Shown in pieces: positions 32,413-41,185 of a stretch of 64,000 nt of DNA. Source of the stretch: Occallatibacter riparius (lineage in GTDB: Bacteria; Acidobacteriota; Terriglobia; Terriglobales; Acidobacteriaceae); NCBI RefSeq assembly GCF_025264625.1, contig NZ_CP093313.1, positions 3,782,001 to 3,846,000 on the forward strand, written 5' to 3'. A model generated the notes under the pieces. The model ran no database searches. It saw only the letters and a list, made by a program, of their open reading frames with translations, and was not told the DNA's origin. A program made the position numbers and the translations under genes. Within the stretch, counting starts at the first letter, position 1; every line of letters starts with the position of its first letter.

Positions 32413-35400
32413 TGCGTCTCCGTGAGCGCCTCGGTCTGCTTGCTCATTTTCGCCGTACGCTCCAGCTTGTCCCAGTTGAACGGCTTCCCATCAATCGCCC
32501 GCTTAATCGTCTTGAACAAGACAAGCGAGAACAATTGTCTGTAGCTGAACCGCTGCAGCCAGATATGGAACAACAGCCAGCCATCTCCCTTGTTCGCCGG
32601 ATGTCGCCGCTCCAGACTGAATGCCACCGCCGACGTAAAGAAGTCGATCACCAGGAACGTCAGGAAATACACCAGCAGCTTCTGGAAATTCGCCGCCGAT
32701 ACCGACTCCGGATGGAAGTGGCGATCCCAGAAGTAGTGCAGGATCCCAAACACAAACATCAAATCGATGAATGGTGACACCAGCGGCAGCAGCATCTGGA
32801 AAATCAGAATATTCGGCAGCGCAAACAGCCCCATCGCCTTGTTGCGCAGAAACGCCGCGCGATGCTTCCACACTGCCTGCAGCGTTCCGAACGACCAGCG
32901 GAACCGCTGCCGCATCAGCCCGTTCGCGTTAATCGGAGCTTCGGTAAACGCCAGTGCACGATCTTCGTACGTCACCTTCAGCCCATGCTCCAGCAGGCTC
33001 ATTGTCAGATCGGCGTCCTCAGCCACGGTATTCACTGGATAGCAGCCGGCTTCCTTCACCGCCTCGGTGCGCCATGCCCCAATCGCACCCGGAACCACGG
33101 TCACCACGTTGAACAGGTTCAGCGCGCGCCGTTCAAAATTCTGGCTCGTGATGTACTCCAACGCCTGCCACCGCGTCCAAAGGTTCACGCGATTGCCCAC
33201 CTTCGCATTGCCCGCCACTGCGCCAATCTCCGCATCTTCAAAGTGCGGAATCAGCTTCGAAATCGCATCCGTGGCAATCACCGTATCGGCATCAATGCCC
33301 ACGTAGATGCCTTCATCCACATGATCCAGCGCATAGTTCAGCGCCGCGGCCTTGCCGCCGTTTGCTTTCTCTAGCACAGTCACATGCCCGGCCTTGATCT
33401 CCGCCTCGTACGCCTCGCGCGCAACTTCCGCAGTGCGATCTTTTGACCCGTCGTCGATCACGATCACGCGAATGTTGTCGTAGTCCGAATTCAGCACAGA
33501 CCGGATCGTGCGCACGATGACCTTCTCTTCGTTGTAAGAAGGTACCAGCACCGCCACGCGCGGATGGAACCCCGGTGACGCCTCGCGATGCGGCCGCCGC
33601 AGCCGGTCGATGATGGCGAAAATGCCCACCAGCACCAGCCGCGCGCTCATCAGGATGTCGCCCAGGAAGAACACGTACACGATGAAGTTGAAAATGATCG
33701 CCAGCACTGAGAACGCCACAGCATCGGGCCATGCGCGCACCTGCTGCCAGAAGCCGAGCTTCGGCATCACGTCCGCGGTGGACTTGCCCATCAGCTCCGA
33801 TACCTGCACGAACTCGTAGCCGTGCGCACGCAGCGTATCGATCAGCACCGGCAGCGCCGCCACCGTGACTGAGCGGTCGCCGCCGCCGTCGTGCATCAGG
33901 ATGACCGATCCGCGGAACTGCGGCTTCGTCTTCATCCGGTTCAACTGATCCAGCACCGACTGCGCAATCTCCTGCGGCGTCTTCTTAATCCGCTCGTCCC
34001 AATCATCGGTGTCGATCTTGTTGCCGACTACCGTCAGCCCATTCTGCTGAATGCGCACCACCGGCGCGGCCTGGTCGTCCGTATCCGGCTCTTCATCAAT
34101 GTCGTACGGCGGCCTGAAATACAACGGCTGCACGCCCAGCTTGCTCGCAAACAAGCGATTCGTCAGGCTAATTTCAAAGTCGAGCTGCCGCTGCGAAATT
34201 TCGCTGATGTCCGGATGCGAGTACGTGTGATTGCCAATCTCGTGCCCTTCACGCGCCACGCGCTCCATCACGTTGATGTGCTGCTGCGCCTCCTCGCCAA
34301 TCATCATGAATGTGGCGTGCACGCCCCTCTGCTTCAGGATGTCGAGAATCCTCGGCGTCCACTTCGCGTCGGGGCCATCGTCAAAACTGATCGCTACCTT
34401 GTTGGGGTGATACCCGTACTGCCGGATCGTGTACGTATTGGGATACACGTCCATGTGTTCGTCCACAATCAGCTTCTTGCGCGGATCGGGCTCGTCGGTA
34501 TCCACCTCCACCGTGCGTTTGCCCACCTTCGGCAAACCGGTCACCTTAATAATGTCGCCGTCGCCCTCCGTGTCCACGTCATGCCCCGGCTGCACTGAGC
34601 CCAGCGCCTGCAGAGCCTGTGCACTGCTCGGCTTGTCCCACACGTTCCACAGCGACGAGTCTTCCGATCCCAGCCGCCACAGTGCAAACGTCTGAATGCC
34701 GAGCTGCCGCGCCGCCCGCATCTGGTTCAGCACTGTCACCGCATCCAGGAACCACACCACGTGCCGTTCCTGGCTGTCTTCATCGATGTACTCAAAGTGC
34801 GGGTTCAGCGTGTCGTAGTCGATGTTCAGATCTGCGTCCGCATCCGATGCCCGCTGCCACACGTCCGAAACCGACAGGTCCTCCGTATCTACAACCTGCG
34901 GCTTCGGCGCTTTCCCCTTCGGCCTTCCGCGCCTGTCCTTCGGCGCTTGCGGCATCGACATCGTCCAGTCGTACCCGTAATTGCCGATTGCGCAGATGAT
35001 CTTCTCGCGCGGAACTACCTTGAGCGCGCGCTGCAAGTTAGCGGTGAACCAGTTCTGTGCGGCGATCGGCCCCGGCTCGCTCTCCACCTCGTGCTGGTCA
35101 TAGTTCATCAGGATGATGCCGTCTGAATTGGCCGCTACCTGCTGCAGCGTCGGGTCGTCGGCGCCGGTGCCCAGGTTCACATAGAGCTGAAGCTTCCGCG
35201 CCCGCAACTGCGCGTAGATCTCCTGAATGAACTGCACATACGCCGGCATGCGGTTGTCGTTTAGGCTCTCGAAATCCAAAGACAGCCCGCGATAGGCCGG
35301 CAGCGCCGTGAAGAACCGCATGATCTGGTTCTCGAGCGCCGCCCGCTTGGCATCGTCGGCCAGCATGTCCCCAATTGCCGGATCCCACTTCTGCGAGTGT

Positions 35401-35981
35401 GGATTGAAGTTGTTGACCAGAGGAAAAATCTCCGTGTCAACCTTCGTCTCCTGGATCACGTGCTTGATCTTGTTCAGGTCGTCAGGATCGTGTACCGTGC
35501 TCCCGTCGATGACCTTGAACTCCTGCAGCGTGTTCTCGCCGCTCATCGCCATCAGTTCCGGATCAGGCGCATTCACATGCAGCCACTTCGGAAACAGCAG
35601 GTCGATCTGGTGCACATGCTCCTTGAACGACGAGTAGCTGGTCGCATCGTCCGGCACATAGAACGCCGCCCTTAGCCCTTCACCCGTGTTCAGCGCCACT
35701 TCCGAGGGCTTCAGGTTCGTCTTGCGCCGCGTTGGCTGTGGCCGCGCGCCCTTCAGCAGCGGCGTCCGGTCACGTCCGCCATGATACGAGCGGTAATCCA
35801 GCGCTTTGTAGTTATGCTTGTGACTTGGAAGTAGTAGCTCCGGCAACGGCTGCCCGCGTAGGCTGTTGAAGACAAATCCGGCCACCACAAGCGTCGTAAC
35901 AACTGCAATCGCATCAAGAACGCGGCGAAGTCGCTTCCACCGCTTGCGGTCCGGGTCGTAAAAAATTTGCTTTTCAGCCAT
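32409..35981 (-). CDS. Trifunctional GH18-like / polysaccharide deacetylase / GT2 membrane glycosyltransferase
   Basis: 1190 aa from ATG 35981 (frame open to a GTG at 36020). An N-terminal membrane segment (about 22-40: VLDAIAVVTTLVVAGFVF) precedes an extracytoplasmic GH18-like domain with the acid motif LDFES (Asp236, Glu238) and MNYDQHEVE. A NodB deacetylase domain follows from about 527 (FDDGPD 533-538, HEIGNHTYSHPD, RPPYD, MHDGGGD). Membrane segments then lead to a cytoplasmic processive GT2 domain from about 808 (VPSYNEE, DDGSKD, DADT, AEDAD 987-991, QRFRW 1025-1029) and C-terminal membrane helices. The set matches the activities of PgaB plus PgaC, so it probably makes and partly deacetylates a beta-linked N-acetylhexosamine exopolysaccharide. 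Divergent from a GT39-like gene. Confidence 0.9.
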   Translation of the reverse strand: MAEKQIFYDPDRKRWKRLRRVLDAIAVVTTLVVAGFVFNSLRGQPLPELLLPSHKHNYKALDYRSYHGGRDRTPLLKGARPQPTRRKTNLKPSEVALNTGEGLRAAFYVPDDATSYSSFKEHVHQIDLLFPKWLHVNAPDPELMAMSGENTLQEFKVIDGSTVHDPDDLNKIKHVIQETKVDTEIFPLVNNFNPHSQKWDPAIGDMLADDAKRAALENQIMRFFTALPAYRGLSLDFESLNDNRMPAYVQFIQEIYAQLRARKLQLYVNLGTGADDPTLQQVAANSDGIILMNYDQHEVESEPGPIAAQNWFTANLQRALKVVPREKIICAIGNYGYDWTMSMPQAPKDRRGRPKGKAPKPQVVDTEDLSVSDVWQRASDADADLNIDYDTLNPHFEYIDEDSQERHVVWFLDAVTVLNQMRAARQLGIQTFALWRLGSEDSSLWNVWDKPSSAQALQALGSVQPGHDVDTEGDGDIIKVTGLPKVGKRTVEVDTDEPDPRKKLIVDEHMDVYPNTYTIRQYGYHPNKVAISFDDGPDAKWTPRILDILKQRGVHATFMMIGEEAQQHINVMERVAREGHEIGNHTYSHPDISEISQRQLDFEISLTNRLFASKLGVQPLYFRPPYDIDEEPDTDDQAAPVVRIQQNGLTVVGNKIDTDDWDERIKKTPQEIAQSVLDQLNRMKTKPQFRGSVILMHDGGGDRSVTVAALPVLIDTLRAHGYEFVQVSELMGKSTADVMPKLGFWQQVRAWPDAVAFSVLAIIFNFIVYVFFLGDILMSARLVLVGIFAIIDRLRRPHREASPGFHPRVAVLVPSYNEEKVIVRTIRSVLNSDYDNIRVIVIDDGSKDRTAEVAREAYEAEIKAGHVTVLEKANGGKAAALNYALDHVDEGIYVGIDADTVIATDAISKLIPHFEDAEIGAVAGNAKVGNRVNLWTRWQALEYITSQNFERRALNLFNVVTVVPGAIGAWRTEAVKEAGCYPVNTVAEDADLTMSLLEHGLKVTYEDRALAFTEAPINANGLMRQRFRWSFGTLQAVWKHRAAFLRNKAMGLFALPNILIFQMLLPLVSPFIDLMFVFGILHYFWDRHFHPESVSAANFQKLLVYFLTFLVIDFFTSAVAFSLERRHPANKGDGWLLFHIWLQRFSYRQLFSLVLFKTIKRAIDGKPFNWDKLERTAKMSKQTEALTETQ

Positions 35982-36048
35982 CGGCAGCCGATCTTCCCAC
36001 GTGCGCGAAAACCTCTTCACAGTCTAGGCTATAGAGTAACGAATCTAT

Positions 36049-37497
36049 ATGGAACCCGCCTCCTCCAGTCAATCGACGTCGCGCCGAGCTGGCATCGTTC
36101 GGGTTCTCTCCATCGTGTCCACCGTCTGCGCTCTTCTCGGCGGAGCGGTGCTTCGCTTCTGGATGATTTACAACTTCTTCGAGGTCCGCGACGACTCCCA
36201 GCTCTACGGCGGAATCGCCAAGAACCTCCTGCTTCACCACCGCTACGCCATCACCGACGGCAGCGGAGCCCTGCACGACACGCTCATTCGCCTGCCCGGG
36301 TACCCGCTCTTCCTCGCTGCCTGCTTCCGCGTTTTCGGCATCGAAAACTACTTTGCGCCCGTCTGCATTCAGATCCTCGCCGAGCTTGGAGGCTGCGTCC
36401 TCCTCTCCATGCTCGCCTGGCGCCTCACCCATCGCCTCTCCGCCGTGCAGGCCACCCTCTGGCTCTCCTGCCTCTGCCCCTTTACCGCCATCTACGCGGC
36501 CGAGCCGCTCACGGAAGCGCCCACCCTGTTCTGCATTGCAATAACCATGTGGGCCGTGGTGCGGTTCCGCCGCTGGGGCGACTGGCGTTCCGTGCTTGCA
36601 TTCACATTCGCCGTCGCTTCCGCAGCGCTCCTCCGGCCCGACGGCGCGCTCGTCGGCCTCGTCTTTGCACTCCCCATGCTCGGGGGAGCCCGCGATCGCC
36701 TCGGCTCAGGTGGATGGCGGTCCTTCTATGGCGCAAGCCTCGGTTATGGAGAGCTGCGCAAAGTCATCGTCTGCATCGTGCTTGTCCTCGTGCCCTTCGC
36801 CGCCTGGACTTGGCGCAACTGGACCACCTTCCAGGTCTTCCAGCCGCTCGCACCCCGCTACGCCACTGACCCCGGCGAACCCACGTGGCCCGGCTTCCAG
36901 AGCTGGATGAAAACCTGGTGCATCGACTTCACATCCACCTACCAGATCTACTGGAACATGCCTGGCCCCATCGACGTCAGGAACGTACCTTCCCGCGCCT
37001 GGGATTTCCCCGAACAACAGGAAGAAACCCTCCAGCTCTTCGCCGATTACCACGCCAACGGGGACGAGTTGTCTCAATCCCTCGACGATCGCTTTGCCCA
37101 GCTCGCCAACCAGCGCATCAGAGCCGACTCGTTTCGCTACTACTTCGAGCTCCCGCTCCTGCGCGTCGGCGATATGCTCTTCCGTCCCCGCGTAGAAAAC
37201 CTCCCAATCGATCTCGATTGGTGGCATTACGGCAACCACCGAGCTGAAACGCGCTTCAGCTGGTTCTACGCCGGCCTAAACGCGCTCTACTTCCTCCTCG
37301 GATTCATTGGCCTCTGCTTCCGCCCCCCGCTCGCAAAGTGGATGCTCCTCTACTTCGTCCTCCGCTGCCTCCTGCTTGCCACCATCGAAGCCCCCGAAGC
37401 CCGCTACACCATCGAGTTCTTCCCCATGCTCTTCGTCCTTGGCGGCATCGCCATCGCCCGCTTCGTCCCCCAAAAGCAAACGGCCCAGGCGCTCTAA
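36049..37497 (+). CDS. GT39/ArnT-like membrane glycosyltransferase
   Basis: 482 aa with about 8-10 membrane segments. The first lumenal loop has the Asp pair typical of lipid-linked-sugar transferases (FFEVRDDSQLYGGIAKNLL, about residues 44-62). RLPGYPLFLAACFRVF follows, matching the PMT_2/GT39 motif, and AEPLTEAPTLF supplies an acidic pair. A large non-membrane segment (about 260-390) follows, then a final membrane cluster. It should move a sugar from a polyprenyl phosphate to a lipid, glycan or protein on the periplasmic side. The 28-bp gap to the divergent trifunctional polysaccharide gene suggests a shared promoter region and possibly a joint cell-surface role. Confidence 0.85.
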   Translation: MEPASSSQSTSRRAGIVRVLSIVSTVCALLGGAVLRFWMIYNFFEVRDDSQLYGGIAKNLLLHHRYAITDGSGALHDTLIRLPGYPLFLAACFRVFGIENYFAPVCIQILAELGGCVLLSMLAWRLTHRLSAVQATLWLSCLCPFTAIYAAEPLTEAPTLFCIAITMWAVVRFRRWGDWRSVLAFTFAVASAALLRPDGALVGLVFALPMLGGARDRLGSGGWRSFYGASLGYGELRKVIVCIVLVLVPFAAWTWRNWTTFQVFQPLAPRYATDPGEPTWPGFQSWMKTWCIDFTSTYQIYWNMPGPIDVRNVPSRAWDFPEQQEETLQLFADYHANGDELSQSLDDRFAQLANQRIRADSFRYYFELPLLRVGDMLFRPRVENLPIDLDWWHYGNHRAETRFSWFYAGLNALYFLLGFIGLCFRPPLAKWMLLYFVLRCLLLATIEAPEARYTIEFFPMLFVLGGIAIARFVPQKQTAQAL

Positions 37498-37522
37498 GCA
37501 CCCGGGCCACGTAACTGCACTT

Positions 37523-37560
37523 GCTTTTCTTTCTGTCATTCCCGAAGGGAATCTGCTTGC
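37523..37560. repeat. 38-nt dispersed hairpin repeat, copy 2
   Basis: Contains the hairpin ATTCCC-GAA-GGGAAT (37540-37554) flanked by pyrimidine-rich arms. 32 of 38 positions equal 31201-31238. It sits between two converging genes and could serve as a terminator. Confidence 0.7.
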
Positions 37561-37590
37561 CACCTAGGGTAGTGCCGAATCGCCAACCCG

Positions 37591-38274
37591 CTATCTCTTG
37601 ATGTATTGAGTTTTCGAGTTCGTAGGAAAAGTAAACGCATCCCCCGGCAACGACGCATTCAGCTTGATATTTGAATAGGTACACGTCCGCGACTGCCCCT
37701 GCCCTTCATCGAAGAACTGCTTCATGCTGATGCCGCGCGTCGTATCCATCCACACAATCACCTTGGGCAGGTTCTTGCGCACGCCTGGATCCTTCGCCAC
37801 CAGCTCGAGCTTCGCCGTCTTCACGCCCGCGATGGTCTCATCGCCGTCGTAGGTGATCGTCCACTTTTCCTCGAGGTCTTTGCCGCTCGCCCCAAACCCC
37901 AGCGCCAGGTAGCTTTCGAACTTGCCCGCTTTCGTCAGGGTTGTCACCTGGTTCAGCGCGCCACCCTCCCAAAGCTTCATTTCGCCGCCTGAAAACATAT
38001 ACGTCTTCGGCACCGGCCGCCCATCCACCTGCTGGATATGCGCAGCCATCTGGAACGACTTGTTCTTGCGCTCGTAGTACACCGCTCCCGTCTGCTCTTC
38101 CGTCTCGGGAATCGGATCGGTCATCGCGTTCACAATCTTGAAATCGGCCGAGGTGGAACGAAAACTGACTGCCGCAGCGTCCAACTTGCGCAGCACTGAA
38201 TCCAGGTCATCAGCGCGCATCGCGGGAGCCCCAAAAACCGTCACCGCGACCAGCACGACAAGAAACTTGCGCAT
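37591..38274 (-). CDS. LolA-like outer-membrane lipoprotein carrier
   Basis: 227 aa from ATG 38274, preceded by AAGGAAGGG; a longer frame reaches 38325. A signal peptide is clear (RKFLVVLVAVTVFGAPAMRA). The mature part is an incomplete beta-barrel with LolA-like features: LDSVLRKLDAAAVSFRSTSA, TEEQTGAVYYERKNKSFQM, SGGEMKLWEGG and SMKQFFDEGQGQSRTCTYSNI near the C terminus. LolA-fold proteins carry lipoproteins or other lipids across the periplasm. This one is an acidobacterial outlier and may carry another hydrophobic ligand. Transcribed alone, convergent with the GT39-like gene. Confidence 0.78.
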   Translation of the reverse strand: MRKFLVVLVAVTVFGAPAMRADDLDSVLRKLDAAAVSFRSTSADFKIVNAMTDPIPETEEQTGAVYYERKNKSFQMAAHIQQVDGRPVPKTYMFSGGEMKLWEGGALNQVTTLTKAGKFESYLALGFGASGKDLEEKWTITYDGDETIAGVKTAKLELVAKDPGVRKNLPKVIVWMDTTRGISMKQFFDEGQGQSRTCTYSNIKLNASLPGDAFTFPTNSKTQYIKR

Positions 38275-38558
38275 ACCCTTCCTTTCCATATCTTTGACGC
38301 GCCATGCCGGCACAAAGAAACACAAATCCGCCGGCTCGGGCTAGCCAGACCCTTCGTTTAAGTTGAGAGTCTGTCATTCTGACCCTGAGCGGAGCGAGCG
38401 GGGAAGAACCCATTTTGTGTCTTCCCGCCGGCGATTTCCGAAGAGCATTCGCTGTCTCCGGGCATCTAGCTGTGCCCTATCAGATCAAACCCAGGTACGC
38501 CCGGTAAGTCGCCCCGAACCATCAGGCGGCGCTGCCGCAGCGGCCCCACCGTAGGTGG
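38275..38558. other. 284-bp intergenic region with a dispersed repeat
   Basis: No ORF of credible composition. It contains GTCATTCTGACCCTGAGCGG (38371-38390) followed by AGCGAGCGGGGAAGAACC, a motif type that resembles the GTCATCCCGA repeats at 40325 and 55851. The end nearest 38274 holds the ribosome site and presumably the promoter of the LolA-like gene. Confidence 0.45.
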
Positions 38559-38933
38559 TTAGCGGTGGGCCCAAACCTTCCAAGCCAGCGGATTCCCGGC
38601 CGCATCGCGCGTCAGCTGCCACCGGTCCACAAACACCGAATCCCCCGCCACCGGTTCCACCGCCGCCCGCAGCGCCTTCTTGACAGCTTTATCCGAATCC
38701 CCCGGTGTCGCGCTCACATCCCTCGCTGGCACCGTGATGATCATTCCAAACTTCCCGTCACTCGCCACCGTCATCGGATCCCGCGGAAAGTCCAGCACCG
38801 CCGGCTTGTCTCCGTAATTCCATAGATGCGGCGTGACAAAGATAAACAGCAGAATCAGCGTCACCATCACGTCGTAGTGAAAGTTTCCGCGCGGATACGT
38901 CCAGTAAAAATAGCTCTTCAAAATCCGACTCAT
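38559..38933 (-). CDS. Small single-pass membrane protein downstream of serS
   Basis: 124 aa from ATG 38933 (AAGGCTGAG directly upstream). A short N-terminal part (SRILKSYFYWTYPRGNFHYD) precedes one membrane segment (VMVTLILLFIFVTPHLWNYG). The remainder (about 45-124) is a periplasmic beta-rich domain (MIITVPARDVSAT, DSVFVDRWQLTRDAAGNPLA). No family recognised. The gap to serS is 28 nt in the same direction, so they are probably co-transcribed; the motif YPRGNFHYD looks conserved-like but I cannot test it. It resembles ExbD-type topology (one helix, small periplasmic domain), but the usual Asp in the membrane helix is absent. Function unknown. Confidence 0.65.
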   Translation of the reverse strand: MSRILKSYFYWTYPRGNFHYDVMVTLILLFIFVTPHLWNYGDKPAVLDFPRDPMTVASDGKFGMIITVPARDVSATPGDSDKAVKKALRAAVEPVAGDSVFVDRWQLTRDAAGNPLAWKVWAHR

Positions 38934-38943
38934 CTCAGCCTTA

Positions 38944-38971
38944 CTGATCACTGACCACTGATCACTGACCG
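38944..38971. repeat. Two tandem 14-bp repeats at the serS 3' end
   Basis: CTGATCACTGACCA followed by CTGATCACTGACCG. It overlaps the end of serS and lies in the 28-nt gap to the next gene. Similar TGATCACC units occur at 49509-49532. Confidence 0.6.
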
Positions 38972-40287
38972 CTTATGATTTCCAGCCCGCCCATATACGG
39001 CCGCAGCGCATCCGGCACCACAACCGACCCATCGGCCTGCTGATAGTTCTCCAAAATTGCCAGCCAGGTCCGTCCAACTGCCAGGCCGCTCCCGTTCAGC
39101 GTATGCACAAACTCGCTCTTCGCCTTGCCGCCCGCCGGCTTGTAGCGGATATTCGCCCGCCGCGCCTGGAACCCCTCAAAATTCGAGCACGACGAAATCT
39201 CCCGGTACAACTGCTGTCCCGGCAGCCACACTTCCAAATCAAACGTCTTCGCCGACGAGAACCCCGTATCGCCCGTGCACAGCAGCATGCGCCGATAGGG
39301 AAGTCCCAGCGCCTCCAGAATCTCCTCGGCATCCCGCGTCAGCCGCTCGTGCTCCGCGTCCGACTCCTCCGGCTTCACAAATTTCACCAGCTCCACTTTT
39401 TGAAATTGATGCTGCCGGATGATCCCCCTCGTATCCTTGCCCGCCGCGCCTGCCTCCGCCCGGAAACAAGGCGTATACGCCGTCAAAGCAATAGGGAGCC
39501 GCGCCTCGTCCAGAGTCTCGTCGCGATACAGGTTCGTTACCGGCACCTCGGCCGTGGGAATCAGCCAGTGATCCGCGTCCCTGAACTCGCCCTTCGCCGC
39601 ACTCTCCGCATCCGCATCCGAACACCGGAACAGATCCTCTGCGAACTTCGGCAACTGCCCCGTCCCGAACAAACTCCGGCTGTTCACCATAAACGGCGGC
39701 AGTACCTCGGTGTACCCATGCTTCGCCGTGTGCGTGTCCAGCATGAACCCAATCAGCGCTCGCTCCAGCCTTGCGCCCGCGCCCATGTAGACCGCAAACC
39801 GCGCCCCGCTCAGCTTCGCCGCGCGCTCCAGGTCCAGAATCCCCAGGCCCTCGCCCAGCTCCCAGTGCGGTTTCGGCTCGAAGTCAAACGCGCGCTTCTC
39901 GCCCCACGTCTTCACAACGACGTTGTCTTCTTCCGACCGCCCTACCGGAACCTCGTCCCGCGTCAGGTTCGGAATGCTCGCCAGCGAGAACCGCATCTGT
40001 TCATCCAGCGTAGCGGCGCGCTTGTCCAGCTCGTCCAGACTCTCCTTGAGCTTCCGCGTCTCCTCCATCAGAGCCGACGCGTCCTGCCCCGTCTTTTTGA
40101 GCTGCCCCACCTGCTGGCTCAGCTCATTGCGCCGCGCCTTCAGCGTCTCGGCCTGCGTAATGGCCTGTCGCCGCTCCTTATCTAGAGCATGAAAATTCCC
40201 CAGTAGCGCCGCCGGATCGGCCCCGCGCGCACGCAGTTTCTCTTCCACTAGGGCTAGGTTTCCCCGAACAAAATTCAGATCGAGCAT
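38962..40287 (-). CDS. serS: Seryl-tRNA synthetase
   Basis: 441 aa, normal length. The N-terminal tRNA-binding long coiled coil is visible (about 1-105: [39 protein letters not shown]). The class II catalytic core shows motif 2 (about 262-285, [20 protein letters not shown]) and motif 3 near the end ([19 protein letters not shown]). The [13 protein letters not shown] serine-site segment is also present. It charges tRNA-Ser with serine in the cytoplasm. It is followed closely by a small membrane-protein gene and preceded by a TetR gene 165 bp upstream in the same direction. Confidence 0.97.
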   Translation of the reverse strand: MLDLNFVRGNLALVEEKLRARGADPAALLGNFHALDKERRQAITQAETLKARRNELSQQVGQLKKTGQDASALMEETRKLKESLDELDKRAATLDEQMRFSLASIPNLTRDEVPVGRSEEDNVVVKTWGEKRAFDFEPKPHWELGEGLGILDLERAAKLSGARFAVYMGAGARLERALIGFMLDTHTAKHGYTEVLPPFMVNSRSLFGTGQLPKFAEDLFRCSDADAESAAKGEFRDADHWLIPTAEVPVTNLYRDETLDEARLPIALTAYTPCFRAEAGAAGKDTRGIIRQHQFQKVELVKFVKPEESDAEHERLTRDAEEILEALGLPYRRMLLCTGDTGFSSAKTFDLEVWLPGQQLYREISSCSNFEGFQARRANIRYKPAGGKAKSEFVHTLNGSGLAVGRTWLAILENYQQADGSVVVPDALRPYMGGLEIISGQ

Positions 40288-40324
40288 GACTCACCAGTTT
40301 ACCAGTCGCTCACTCCATGGACGT

Positions 40325-40380
40325 GTCATCCCGACAGTCCGCGCGTTTTCTTCAGCGGACGGAGGGACCTGCAGTTGTCC
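40325..40380. repeat. Dispersed GTCATCCCGA ... CTGCAGTTGTCC repeat, copy 1
   Basis: Starts GTCATCCCGA and ends GAGGGACCTGCAGTTGTCC, with a variable middle containing GTCCGCG/CGGAC inverted arms. Shares both end blocks with 55851-55886. It lies in the serS upstream region. An adjoining hairpin CCCAGGTCTC / GAGACTTGGG is at 40392-40420. Confidence 0.6.
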
Positions 40381-40451
40381 TTCGCCGGGTGCCCAGGTCT
40401 CTCGCTTCTGGAGACTTGGGAGGGACTTCCAAGACACCACAGAACCCACTA

Positions 40452-41060
40452 TTACTCCGACTCCTCAGCAACCGCCGCCCAGACCGTCTCCGCAATCCGC
40501 ATCAGCGTAGCCTTCGAGAACGCCCTCGGCGCCTTCGCCAAATCCGCCGCAAGCCCCAAGGTCAGGCTGGTCACAGCCTCCTGGGGAAGGTCCTTCATCA
40601 CTCCGCCCTTCTTCTTCGGCTGCAGCAGCTTGAGAATCGGTGCGAAATCGGAATCCGCCTCCTCCGCGTCCCCCGCGGGCGAACAGTAGGGCGAATTGAG
40701 GTACTGATCCAGAAAGCGCGTTTCACGCAAGTGCGTGCGATAGAAGCGGTACGCATTCAGCCACACCAGCAGCAGAGCCTCGCGCGGCGGCATCTCCGCC
40801 CTCACGCCTTCCAGCAAAATATCGCGCTTGCTTGCGCGCACCCGCTGGTAGATCGCTCGAATCAACTCGTCCTTGCTCGGAAAGTAGTGATAGATCACCC
40901 CCGGGCTGGCCCTCGACCGCTTTGCCAGAGCAGACATCGGAGCCTGCAGCCCCTGCTCCACCACCAGGTCCAGCATGGCCTCCAGAATCTCTTCGCGCCT
41001 CGATGGTTCGGGACCGGCAGACTCGGGGCCGGCGACCTCGGGCTTGATTTTCTTCGGCAT
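40452..41060 (-). CDS. TetR-family transcriptional regulator
   Basis: 202 aa. The N-terminal helix-turn-helix is standard (about 22-68: REEILEAMLDLVVEQGLQAP, MSALAKRSRASPGVIYHYFP SKDELI), followed by an all-helical ligand domain. The C-terminal half has HLRETRFLDQYLNSPY and is without recognisable ligand motifs. It probably represses itself and the divergent reductase through the two palindromes in the 125-bp gap. The inducer is likely a hydrophobic aldehyde or drug-like compound, judged only from the neighbour. Confidence 0.92.
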   Translation of the reverse strand: MPKKIKPEVAGPESAGPEPSRREEILEAMLDLVVEQGLQAPMSALAKRSRASPGVIYHYFPSKDELIRAIYQRVRASKRDILLEGVRAEMPPREALLLVWLNAYRFYRTHLRETRFLDQYLNSPYCSPAGDAEEADSDFAPILKLLQPKKKGGVMKDLPQEAVTSLTLGLAADLAKAPRAFSKATLMRIAETVWAAVAEESE

Positions 41061-41076
41061 TGTCTGTCGGCACCTT

Positions 41077-41137
41077 CTAGAACGATCATTCTAGCAGTTC
41101 GAAAAATCTGAATCGACTAGAACGAACGTTCGATCTA
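41077..41137. promoter_or_regulatory. Two TetR-type operators in the divergent promoter region
   Basis: Operator 1 is CTAGAACGATCATTCTAG (41077-41094), an 18-bp near-perfect palindrome. Operator 2 is AGAACGAACGTTCGATCT (41119-41136), with the same TAGAACGA left half. They lie 40-60 bp upstream of both genes, where repression by the adjacent TetR protein would cover the promoters. Confidence 0.75.
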
Positions 41138-41185
41138 AAGGAGCATACCGGTCCGTAGCGCCATTTCCGCAATCAGGAGTTCCAC

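Noticed and set aside
39103..40185. 360-aa plus-strand ORF opposite serS
   Set aside because: Arg/Leu-rich shadow of a certain seryl-tRNA synthetase gene.
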